DNA of 34,995 nucleotides from Streptosporangiaceae bacterium (GTDB lineage: Bacteria; Actinomycetota; Actinomycetes; Streptosporangiales; Streptosporangiaceae), in assembly GCA_030037785.1 (NCBI GenBank), contig JASHQA010000426.1, forward strand, positions 1 through 34,995, read 5' to 3'. The notes beneath the pieces are model-generated. The model saw only the letters and a program-made list of their open reading frames with translations, had not been told where the DNA came from and did no database searches. This document shows positions 21,041 to 28,832 of the stretch, piece after piece. The translations under genes were made by a program, and so were the position numbers. Positions within the stretch are counted from its first letter, which is position 1, and every line of letters begins with the position of its first letter.

Positions 21041-24000
21041 ATGACCGACTACGCGACGGGCTCACGGCTGGCCAAGTTCGGGCAGCGGGAGGTGGCCGGT
21101 CCGCAAGACGCGGAGGTCGATCCCGACGGCCAGCGCGACGCGGAGGTCGACTCGCGGCGTGCCGAACTCATCGCGGTCGCGCAGGCGGGCTGGATCGACG
21201 CGCTGACCGACCTCGGCGGCCGGAACACGCTGCTGTACTACAAGGACCGCAGGACCGGAACGCTCGACCTCGCTGCCGCTGATCCGGCGGCGCTTGACCG
21301 ATTCCTGCGCACCGGTTCGGCGCGGCTCACCCGGCTGTTCCAGGACGTCGACATCCGCGCCGACGCCATCCGCCGGGTCCAGGTCATCTACCGGAAGGCG
21401 CGGGAGCTGGAGGAGGAGCGCGGCATCCGCGTCGGCTACCTCGCGACCGGCATGGCCCGCTGGGACGAGCTGTTCCTCGAGCCGTGCGCGCCGGTGCTGC
21501 TGCGTGGCGTTACCATCAGCCCGACGCGGGCCAGGCACGACGACTTCGACTTCACTCTCGATGACGACGACGAAGTCAACCCCGTGCTGCTGCACAAGCT
21601 GGCCAGCGTCTTCGGCGCTGCGACGGCGGACGTGGCGACGGCGTCCGCCGACAAGGTCGGCGAACTGCTGGCGCGCGTCGCAGCTGACGCCGAGGTGCCG
21701 GGCTTCGAGATCGTCGACCGGCTCGTCATCGGCACGTTCACCTACGCCAAGCTGCCCATGGTGCAGGACCTGCAGGCGGCCGGCGAGCTACTCGCCGACA
21801 GCGACGTCGTCGCGGCGATCGCCGGCGACCAGGAGGCGCAGGAACTGCTCGGCGCCGACGACGCCAGCGAGCCGGGCCCGGAGTCGCCCGAGCAGGACCT
21901 GTCCGTGCTGGACGCTGACTCATCCCAGCGCAATGCCATTGACACCGTGCTCGCTGGCCGCAGCCTGGTGATCCACGGCCCGCCGGGAACCGGCAAGAGC
22001 CAGACGATCGCCAACCTCATCGCCGCCCTCGTCGCGAGGGGCCGAAAGGTGTTGTTCGTGGCGGAGAAGCGCGCCGCCATCGACGCGGTGCTCTCTCGGC
22101 TCAAGGGTGCCAGTCTTGGCGAGGTCGTGCTCGACATCCACGAGGGCACCAAGGACCGCGTGCGCATCGCGCGCGAACTGAGTGACGCCATGGCGGAGGC
22201 GGAGCAGGTGCAAGACCCCGACGTTGGTGACCTGCACCGGCGGCTGGTCGACCGGCACCGCCGGCTGACGCGGCACGCGGCCGCGTTGCACCAGCGCCAC
22301 CAGCCGTGGGGACTCACGCCGTTCGAGGTGCAGTCCGCGTTGCTCGGGGTGCCGGCTGACGCGCGCGTCGGGGTCCGGCTCGAGAATCCGGAGCTGATCA
22401 GCAGCGAGCGCGCCGACCGCATCCGAGACGAGTTGCGGGAGTTTGCCTACCTGGGCGGGTTTTCACTCCGGCCCGACAGCACGCCCTGGTTCACGGCGGC
22501 GGTCCGCAGCCCTGAGGATGCACGCAAAGCCTCCGAGCTTGCCGCCCGGCTGTCGAGCCGCGGTCTGCCGCTGCTGCTCGACCGCGCAACGCGGGCGACC
22601 GCGGAGGTCGGGTTGCGGCTGCCGCGCGGTTACCCGGACGTGGCGGTCGTCATGCGGTTGTTCGCGGGGATCGAGTCGAGTGTGCGACGGCTGGGGTCCG
22701 GGGTGTACGCGGCGGACCCAGCCAGACTCGCGGCTGCCACCGGTGCTGGCAGCGGACTCGGTTTCCGGGACCGGCGCGCGCTGCGCAAGCAGGCGCGCGC
22801 ACTCGCGGCGGCGGCCGGCTGGAGTCGCGAGCTGACCGACGCAGAACTTACCGCGGCACTGGCAGAGGCGGCCGCCGAGCTCAGCCGGTGGCGGGAGCTG
22901 CGCACCGACGACGACCTGCCGCGGCTCCCTGGCCAGATAGCCGAGCTGACCGCGCTGTGGGCTGACTGCGAGGCGCAGCTCGGCCGCCTGCGGGCGGTCG
23001 TTACCCTGCCTGCCGACCCGCAGCAGACGCTCGCCGACCTGGCCGCCGACACCGAGACCGTCTGGAAGCTGCCCCGGCTGCACGAGCTGGCCGGGCGCTT
23101 CGACGAGCTCAGCCTGGGCCCGCTGCTTGACGAGCTGGCGCTTCGTGAGTCTGGCCCCAGCCTGGCCGCGCACGCGTTCGACCACGCGTGGTACACGGCG
23201 ATCCTCGATCAGATGCGGGTGCGTGATCCGCGCTACGCAGCCGAACACGGTGCAGCGCTCGACGAGATCGCGAGCGACTTCCGGGACCACGACGTCCGGC
23301 ACCTGACCGCCAATCGCGCCCGAGTCCGGCGGGCCTGGGCGCGAGCACTGCTCGATTCGTGCGACAAGCACCCGCTTCAGGCGCGGGTCATCCGCAAGCA
23401 GGCAGCACTGCGCCGTCGCCAGATGCCGCTGAGGCGGCTGCTCGACCAGGCCAGCGACGTGCTGTTCGCGATCAAGCCCTGCTGGGCGATGTCCCCGCTC
23501 ATGGTGAGTCAGGTGCTGCCAGCTGCGCGGCTGTTCGACGTGGTGATCTTCGACGAGGCCAGCCAGATCGTGCCGGCCGACGCGATCCCGGCGATCATGC
23601 GCGGGCACCAGATCGTGGTGGCCGGAGACGACCGGCAGCTACCGCCGACGAATTTCTTCCGCCAGGTCGGCGGGGACGAGGATGTGGTCGAGGACGACGA
23701 GAACCTCGTTTCGTTTGGAGCGGGGTTTGAATCGGTGCTGGACGCGCTCCGGCCGCTGCTGCCTACCGCGGCGCTGGCCTGGCACTATCGCAGCCGGGAC
23801 GAGCGGCTCGTCGCGTTCTCCAACTCGCGGATCTACGGCGGCGCGCTCACGACGTTTCCCGGTGTGGCGCGGGATGACTGCCTGCGGCATGTGGTGGTGG
23901 CCCAGGGTTCAGGCGGCGGCCAGGAGGCTTCAGTGGACGCTGAAGTCCGCAAGGTGGTCGAGCTCATCCTCGGGCACGCCCGCGAACACCCGACCGAGTC

Positions 24001-25036
24001 CCTCGGTGTCATCGCGCTCGGCATCAAGCACGCCGAGCGGATCGACGCCGCGCTGCGCACCGCGCTCGCTCAACTCGGTGAGGCCGGAGGCGAGCGGAGC
24101 CTCGAGGCGTTCTTCGCCGAGGACACGCCCGAGCCGTTCTTTGTCAAGAATCTGGAACGGGTCCAGGGCGACGAGCGCGACGCCATCATCTTGACGATCG
24201 GCTACGGTAAGCACCCGGACGGCCGCATGCGGTATCAGTGGGGCCCGCTGCTCCGAGATGGCGGCGAGCGGCGGCTCAACGTGGCCGCTACCAGGGCCAA
24301 GCACCGGCTGACGCTGGTGAGCTCGTTCTCCGGGCACGACGTCGACCCGGATCGGGTCACCAAGGCGGGCGCGCGGATGCTCGCGGAGTACCTGGAGTAC
24401 GCAAGCTCGGGCGGCTCCGCGCAGCCGGCTAGTGGCGCGGCCGAACTGGACGCGTTCGAGGCAGACGTGCGGGAACGGCTCGCCGCGGCCGGCATCACGG
24501 TGGTGCCGCAGTACGGCGTCGGCGGCTACCGGGTCGACTTCGCGGCCACGCACCCGCACGACCCGAGCCGGATGGTGCTCGCCATCGAGGCGGACGGCGC
24601 GTCCTACTGGCAATCGGGCAGCGTGCGAGACCGCGATCGGCTACGCGGCGAGCACCTGCAGCGGCTCGGCTGGCGATACCACCGGCTCTGGTCGACGAAC
24701 TGGTTCCGGCACCCGGACGTCGAGGTCGCCAAGCTGCAAGAGGCGTACCAGCGAGCCGTCGCCGAGTCCGAGCCAGCCGAGCCAGCATCCGCCGACCAGG
24801 CTGGTCCGGCCGCGTCGCCAGGTCCGGCCGCGTCGCCAGGTCCGGCCGCGTCGCCAGGTCAGGCTGGCCCGCCGCCGGTTCGCCCGGCGCTCGGCAGCGG
24901 CAGTCCGCCGGTTCGCCCGGCCATCGATGCCAGCCGAGCCCCGGCTGGTCTTGGGCCGGCTGGCCCTGCCCCGGCTGGCCCGGCCCCGGCTGGTCCGGCC
25001 CCGGCCGAGCCGCCGCCGGAGCCGAGCGAATCTTGA
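21041..25036 (+). CDS. DUF4011-like / SF1 helicase / Vsr-like nuclease fusion
   Basis: This is a 1331-residue multidomain protein. Residues ~40-300 resemble the DUF4011 domain, with WIDALTDLGGRNTLLYY near 51-67. The SF1 helicase has Walker A GPPGTGKS (313-320), Walker B FDEAS (Asp838), GDDRQLPP, YRSRDERLVAFSN, RVQGDERDAIILT and VAATRAKHRL. The two halves are separated by ~500 mostly helical residues. Residues ~1140-1250 form a Vsr/DUF559-like PD-(D/E)XK nuclease: Asp1166 in RVDFA, Glu1183 and Asp1185 in IEADG, then LGWRYHRLWSTNWF. The tail is Pro/Ala-rich with tandem repeats. ATG follows GGAGGG with 4-nt spacing. All catalytic motifs are intact. It is a likely DNA-targeting defence or repair enzyme. 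Confidence 0.9.
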   Translation: MTDYATGSRLAKFGQREVAGPQDAEVDPDGQRDAEVDSRRAELIAVAQAGWIDALTDLGGRNTLLYYKDRRTGTLDLAAADPAALDRFLRTGSARLTRLFQDVDIRADAIRRVQVIYRKARELEEERGIRVGYLATGMARWDELFLEPCAPVLLRGVTISPTRARHDDFDFTLDDDDEVNPVLLHKLASVFGAATADVATASADKVGELLARVAADAEVPGFEIVDRLVIGTFTYAKLPMVQDLQAAGELLADSDVVAAIAGDQEAQELLGADDASEPGPESPEQDLSVLDADSSQRNAIDTVLAGRSLVIHGPPGTGKSQTIANLIAALVARGRKVLFVAEKRAAIDAVLSRLKGASLGEVVLDIHEGTKDRVRIARELSDAMAEAEQVQDPDVGDLHRRLVDRHRRLTRHAAALHQRHQPWGLTPFEVQSALLGVPADARVGVRLENPELISSERADRIRDELREFAYLGGFSLRPDSTPWFTAAVRSPEDARKASELAARLSSRGLPLLLDRATRATAEVGLRLPRGYPDVAVVMRLFAGIESSVRRLGSGVYAADPARLAAATGAGSGLGFRDRRALRKQARALAAAAGWSRELTDAELTAALAEAAAELSRWRELRTDDDLPRLPGQIAELTALWADCEAQLGRLRAVVTLPADPQQTLADLAADTETVWKLPRLHELAGRFDELSLGPLLDELALRESGPSLAAHAFDHAWYTAILDQMRVRDPRYAAEHGAALDEIASDFRDHDVRHLTANRARVRRAWARALLDSCDKHPLQARVIRKQAALRRRQMPLRRLLDQASDVLFAIKPCWAMSPLMVSQVLPAARLFDVVIFDEASQIVPADAIPAIMRGHQIVVAGDDRQLPPTNFFRQVGGDEDVVEDDENLVSFGAGFESVLDALRPLLPTAALAWHYRSRDERLVAFSNSRIYGGALTTFPGVARDDCLRHVVVAQGSGGGQEASVDAEVRKVVELILGHAREHPTESLGVIALGIKHAERIDAALRTALAQLGEAGGERSLEAFFAEDTPEPFFVKNLERVQGDERDAIILTIGYGKHPDGRMRYQWGPLLRDGGERRLNVAATRAKHRLTLVSSFSGHDVDPDRVTKAGARMLAEYLEYASSGGSAQPASGAAELDAFEADVRERLAAAGITVVPQYGVGGYRVDFAATHPHDPSRMVLAIEADGASYWQSGSVRDRDRLRGEHLQRLGWRYHRLWSTNWFRHPDVEVAKLQEAYQRAVAESEPAEPASADQAGPAASPGPAASPGPAASPGQAGPPPVRPALGSGSPPVRPAIDASRAPAGLGPAGPAPAGPAPAGPAPAEPPPEPSES
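24803..24856 (+). repeat. Three perfect 18-bp tandem repeats in the helicase tail
   Basis: The unit GGTCCGGCCGCGTCGCCA occurs three times without change and encodes GPAASP. A second, imperfect 15-bp array encoding PAGPA repeats follows at about 24955-25005. Perfect identity suggests recent slippage expansion. Confidence 0.9.
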
Positions 25037-25067
25037 GTTAATTGCGTTAGTTGTCCGTTACGGCGGG

Positions 25068-25073
25068 TACGCT
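25068..25073 (+). promoter_or_regulatory. -10 element of the HAD-like gene
   Basis: TACGCT predicts a transcription start near 25080, about 24 nt before the ATC at 25104. No clear -35 box; TTGCGT and TTAGTT upstream are poorly spaced. Confidence 0.4.
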
Positions 25074-25078
25074 CAGAG

Positions 25079-25099
25079 CACCTCACTGTGCCGGAGGTG
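25079..25099 (+). promoter_or_regulatory. Leader hairpin masking the Shine-Dalgarno
   Basis: CACCTC (25079-25084) pairs with GAGGTG (25094-25099) around 9 nt. It covers most of the GGAGG ribosome site at 25093-25097. The anti-Shine-Dalgarno strand would be the very 5' end of the mRNA. Confidence 0.45.
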
Positions 25100-25103
25100 T
25101 GCC

Positions 25104-25838
25104 ATCGACCGCCTGGTCCTCTGGAACATCGATCTCACTCTGGTTGACGTCGGCATCGTCGCCCGAGATGCGGTCGCCGACGCCTTCCGCCGGGTGACCG
25201 GCCGACCGCTGACGGCGCTGCCGCAGCTAGCCGGTCGCAGCGACACCGAGATCTTCTTCGAGTCGCTGTACCTGAACGACGTTCCTGCTGGTGCGGCCGA
25301 GGACGCCGAGCTGCTGGGGCGGTACTGTGACGCGCTTGCGGCCGCGTTCGCACGGCGGCAGGACGACCTGGTTCGGCAGGGTCGGCTGCTCCCCGGCGCG
25401 CGCGACGCCGTGCTCACCGTGGCCGAGCTGCCCGGCGTGGTGCAGACCGTGCTGACCGGCACGATCAAACCCAACGCCGCGCGCAAGCTGGCGGCGTTCG
25501 ACCTCGACCACGCGCTCGACCTGGAAATCGGTGGATACGGCTCGGACGCCTACCCGCGCGGTTCGCTGCTGCTGGAGGTCCGCCGTCAGGCGAGCGAGAA
25601 GTACGGTACGCCGGTGGAGCAGGCGCCCGCGGTCTACGTCGCCGACACCACGCGGGACATCGAGGCAGCCGCCATCGGTGGCGTCCGGTGCATCGCGGTC
25701 GCGAGCGGCAGGGAAACGGCCGCCGAGCTGCACGACGCCGGCGCCGATGTGGTGGTCACGGACCTGTCCGACACCGGCCAGGTGCTGGCCGCCGTCGACC
25801 GGCTCACCCGGCCGATGGGTGCACACGCCGGCCGGTAG
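25104..25838 (+). CDS. HAD-superfamily protein with Asn nucleophile and ATC start
   Basis: This is a 244-residue haloacid-dehalogenase-fold protein of the phosphoglycolate-phosphatase type. Motif I reads WNIDLTLVD, so the nucleophilic Asp of DxDxT is Asn8 (AAC) while Asp10 and Thr12 remain. Motif II is Thr118 in VLTGT, motif III Lys122, and motif IV DTTRD (Asp181, Asp185). No ATG, GTG or TTG occurs in frame between the helicase stop and the motif I region. A perfect GGAGG lies 6 nt before ATC 25104, which gives the natural N-terminus; CTG 25086 is the alternative, without a ribosome site. Phosphatase activity is doubtful; it may be a binding or regulatory protein. Confidence 0.8.
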   Translation: MDRLVLWNIDLTLVDVGIVARDAVADAFRRVTGRPLTALPQLAGRSDTEIFFESLYLNDVPAGAAEDAELLGRYCDALAAAFARRQDDLVRQGRLLPGARDAVLTVAELPGVVQTVLTGTIKPNAARKLAAFDLDHALDLEIGGYGSDAYPRGSLLLEVRRQASEKYGTPVEQAPAVYVADTTRDIEAAAIGGVRCIAVASGRETAAELHDAGADVVVTDLSDTGQVLAAVDRLTRPMGAHAGR

Positions 25839-25890
25839 CGCCCAGCCGCGCCGCCACCTACCAACTGGACGTGGCCGCCCGCTCCCGCAT

Positions 25891-25906
25891 ACTGGTATAT
25901 AACAGT
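25891..25906. promoter_or_regulatory. AT-rich 16-bp palindrome upstream of acetoacetyl-CoA synthetase
   Basis: ACTGGTATATAACAGT is symmetric at 14 of 16 positions and lies 42 bp before the GTG start. It is strikingly AT-rich for this genome and contains a possible -10 (TATAAC). It looks like a repressor operator overlapping the promoter. Confidence 0.55.
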
Positions 25907-25947
25907 CCGGTCAACGACGACCGATCTGCAGAAGTGGGGGCGCGGGC

Positions 25948-27990
25948 GTGGGCGGCGACGAGACGTCGACAACGGGCCCCGGTCGCGACTACGGTGCGGT
26001 GCTGTGGGCGCCGACGGCGCGGTCGGCGGAGGACGCTGAGGTCACTCGGTACGCCCGCTGGCTGGCTGCCCACGGCGGACCGGACGTGGCCGGCGTCGCG
26101 GACGGCGGGCTCGTTTCCTACTCCGAACTGTGGCAGTGGTCGGTGCGCGATCCGGCGGCGTTCTGGTCGTCGGTCTGGGACTTCTTCGGCGTGCTCGGCA
26201 GCCGCGCCGACGGCCCGGTGCTCGCTGGTGAGATGCCCGGCACGACGTGGTTCGAAGGCAGCACGCTGAACTACGCGCGGAACGCGCTGCAGCGGCCCAG
26301 CGTACCGGCTGAGCACACGGCGGTGATCTACTGCGCCGAGACCGGCCGCGAAGGCCGGCTGAGCTACGGCGAGCTGCGGGCCGAAGTGGCCCGCGTCCGC
26401 GCCGGGCTGCAGCAACTCGGCGTCGGTCGCGGCGATCGGGTCGCCGCCTACCTGCCGAACTCCCCGGAGGCGCTGATCGCGATGCTCGCCACCGCGAGCC
26501 TGGGCGCGATCTGGACGTCGTGCTCGCCGGACTTCGGTGCGCACAGCGTGATCGACCGGTTCGCGCAGATCACGCCCAGGGTGCTGATCGGCGTCGACGG
26601 CTACGTCTACAACGGGAAGGCCTTCGACCGGCGGACCGAGCTCGCCGCCATCGCAGCGGGGCTGGCTGGCCTGCAGGCCGTCATCCTGGTGGACTACCTC
26701 GGCACTGCTGGCGAGATCAGCGGGCTGCCAGTCGGCGTCGCCACGGCGGGCTGGGCCGGTTTCGGGCCGGCCGACGCAACCGACCTGGAGTTCACCGAGG
26801 TGCCGTTTGCCCATCCGCTGTGGGTGCTCTACTCCTCGGGCACCACCGGCCTGCCGAAGCCGATCGTGCACGGGCACGGCGGCGTGACCCTCGAGCACCT
26901 CAAGGCGCTGGCCCTGCACCAGGACCTGACGAGCGCTGACACCTTCTTCTGGTACACCACGACCGGCTGGATGATGTGGAACTACGTGGTCAGCGGGCTG
27001 CTGGTCGGCGCCTCCGTGGTGTTGTACGACGGCAGCGCGAGCCACCCGCAGCCGGACGAGTTGTGGGCGCTGGCGGCGCGAACCGGGGTCAGCTACGTCG
27101 GCGTCGGCGCGCCATACCTGCTCGCGTGCATGAAGGCCGGCCTCCACCCCGCCAGGGACCACGACCTGACGGCGGTGCGGGGGATCGGCTCCACCGGATC
27201 ACCGCTCCCGCCCGAAGGATTCCGCTGGGTGTATGAAGAGTGGGGAACGGGCCCGACGGGGCTCATTCTTGGTTCGTTCGCTGGCGGTACCGACGTGTGC
27301 ACCGGGTTCGTCGGGCCATCTCCGCTGCTGCCGGTGCGCGCCGGCGTGATCAGCGGGCCCTGCCTCGGCGCGAAGGTCGAGTCGTTCGATCCGGCCGGCC
27401 GGCCGCTCATCGGCGAGGTTGGCGAGCTGGTGCTGACCGCGCCGATGCCGTCGATGCCGGTGGGCTTCTGGAACGACCCGGCTGGCGAGCGGTACCGGGC
27501 CAGCTACTTCAGCGAGTACCCGGGCGTGTGGCGGCACGGAGACTGGATCACGATGCTGCCCGACGGCGGCTGCGTCATCTACGGCCGGTCCGACGCCACG
27601 CTCAACCGCGGCGGCGTGCGGATGGGCACCAGCGAGTTCTATCGCGTCATCGAGTCGCTGCCGGAAGTTGTCGACAGCCTCGTCGTCGACACCGGCCAGC
27701 TCGGCCAGGACGGGCGGCTGATTCTGTATCTGGTGCTGGCCGACGGCCAGGTACTGGACGGCGCGCTGACCGCGACGATCCGGTCGCGGTTGCGCACCGA
27801 GCTGTCGCCCCGGCACGTGCCCGACGAGATCCATCAGGTGCCTGGCATCCCGCGGACGCTGTCTGGCAAGAAACTCGAGGTCCCGGTCCGCAAGATCCTG
27901 CAGGGCACGCCGGTGGCGGCGGCCGCCGATCCGGACGCGCTGGCCAACCCGGAGGTGCTCAGGTACTTCGCGCCGGGAGCCCGGGCATGA
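25948..27990 (+). CDS. Acetoacetyl-CoA synthetase
   Basis: This 680-residue adenylate-forming enzyme activates acetoacetate to acetoacetyl-CoA with ATP. It belongs to the acetoacetate-CoA ligase branch of the acyl-CoA synthetases. Features: an N-terminal ACAS domain, the P-loop YSSGTTGLPKPIVHGHGG (from ~residue 295), GIGSTGSPLPPEGF, SFAGGTDVCTGFVG, the hinge region HGDWITMLPDGG and YGRSDATLNRGGVRMG, and near the C-terminus the lysine motif SGKKLEVPVRK. GTG start follows a G-rich tract. Its stop overlaps the ATG of tryptophan dioxygenase (ATGA). A short AT-rich palindrome upstream suggests repression when the pathway is not needed. Confidence 0.93.
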   Translation: MGGDETSTTGPGRDYGAVLWAPTARSAEDAEVTRYARWLAAHGGPDVAGVADGGLVSYSELWQWSVRDPAAFWSSVWDFFGVLGSRADGPVLAGEMPGTTWFEGSTLNYARNALQRPSVPAEHTAVIYCAETGREGRLSYGELRAEVARVRAGLQQLGVGRGDRVAAYLPNSPEALIAMLATASLGAIWTSCSPDFGAHSVIDRFAQITPRVLIGVDGYVYNGKAFDRRTELAAIAAGLAGLQAVILVDYLGTAGEISGLPVGVATAGWAGFGPADATDLEFTEVPFAHPLWVLYSSGTTGLPKPIVHGHGGVTLEHLKALALHQDLTSADTFFWYTTTGWMMWNYVVSGLLVGASVVLYDGSASHPQPDELWALAARTGVSYVGVGAPYLLACMKAGLHPARDHDLTAVRGIGSTGSPLPPEGFRWVYEEWGTGPTGLILGSFAGGTDVCTGFVGPSPLLPVRAGVISGPCLGAKVESFDPAGRPLIGEVGELVLTAPMPSMPVGFWNDPAGERYRASYFSEYPGVWRHGDWITMLPDGGCVIYGRSDATLNRGGVRMGTSEFYRVIESLPEVVDSLVVDTGQLGQDGRLILYLVLADGQVLDGALTATIRSRLRTELSPRHVPDEIHQVPGIPRTLSGKKLEVPVRKILQGTPVAAAADPDALANPEVLRYFAPGARA

Positions 27991-28805
27991 CGCAAGCAGC
28001 GGGTCGCAGCTTCGGCGAGGAGGGCGGGCTGCTGACCTACGGCAGCTATCTGCGGCTGCCCGAACTGCTCGCGCAGCAGGTGCTGCTGTCCGATCCGCCG
28101 GTGCACGACGAGCTGTTGTTCATCGTCGTGCACCAGGCCTACGAGCTGTGGTTCAAGGAGCTGCTGCACGAGCTGACCGCGGTCAGGGACACCATGCTGG
28201 CCGCGACGGAGCCAACCCCTGGCCAGGATCCGCTGTGGCCCGCCCGGCAGTTGCTGCGCCGGGTGCACGTCATCGAGCGGCTGCTCGTCAGCCAGATCGA
28301 CGTGCTGGAGACGATGACGCCGCAGGACTTCGGCGAGTTCCGGTCGGCGCTGGCCCCGGCCAGCGGCTTCCAGTCCGTGCAGTTCCGCGAGCTCGAGTTC
28401 TTGTCGGGCGCGCGGGATCCCGGCTTCCTTCGCCGGTTCCGGTCGCTCACCGACGACGAGCAGTCGCGGCTGGCGCGCCGGCTGGCCGAGCCGACGCTGT
28501 GGGACGCCTACGTGGACCTGCTCGCGTCGCGGGGCCTGCCGGTCGGAACCGACGGCGAGATCCTCGCCACGCTCGCCGGCGTGGCCAGGGACCGTCCTCA
28601 TCACGACGATCTCTGGGAGCTCGCCGAGGACCTGCTGACCCACGACGAGCTGGCGGCGCTGTGGCGAGGCAGGCACGTGCAGATGGTGGAACGACAGATC
28701 GGCACGCGGTCAGGCACTGGCGGCTCGACCGGTGCACCGTATCTGCATAGCCGAGTACCGCTGCGGTACTACCCGCTGCTGTGGGAGCTCCGGGACTCGC
28801 TCTAG
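27987..28805 (+). CDS. kynA: Tryptophan 2,3-dioxygenase
   Basis: This 272-residue haem enzyme opens the indole ring of L-tryptophan with O2 to N-formylkynurenine, the first step of the kynurenine pathway. Recognisable segments are LTYGSYLRLPELL, the substrate-binding FIVVHQAYELWFKELLHEL, SGFQSVQFRELEFL, and the haem-ligand region RHVQMVERQIG with His230, then GTGGSTGAPYL. ATG overlaps the preceding stop (ATGA), implying translational coupling to acetoacetyl-CoA synthetase. No kynurenine formamidase or kynureninase lies in the window, so later steps are encoded elsewhere. Confidence 0.96.
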   Translation: MTQAAGRSFGEEGGLLTYGSYLRLPELLAQQVLLSDPPVHDELLFIVVHQAYELWFKELLHELTAVRDTMLAATEPTPGQDPLWPARQLLRRVHVIERLLVSQIDVLETMTPQDFGEFRSALAPASGFQSVQFRELEFLSGARDPGFLRRFRSLTDDEQSRLARRLAEPTLWDAYVDLLASRGLPVGTDGEILATLAGVARDRPHHDDLWELAEDLLTHDELAALWRGRHVQMVERQIGTRSGTGGSTGAPYLHSRVPLRYYPLLWELRDSL

Positions 28806-28832
28806 CGGCGTGGCCGCGATAGGGAGTTAGAC

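Noticed and set aside
24803-25005. CRISPR-like array
   Set aside because: Units are contiguous coding repeats for Pro/Ala residues, without spacers or cas genes.
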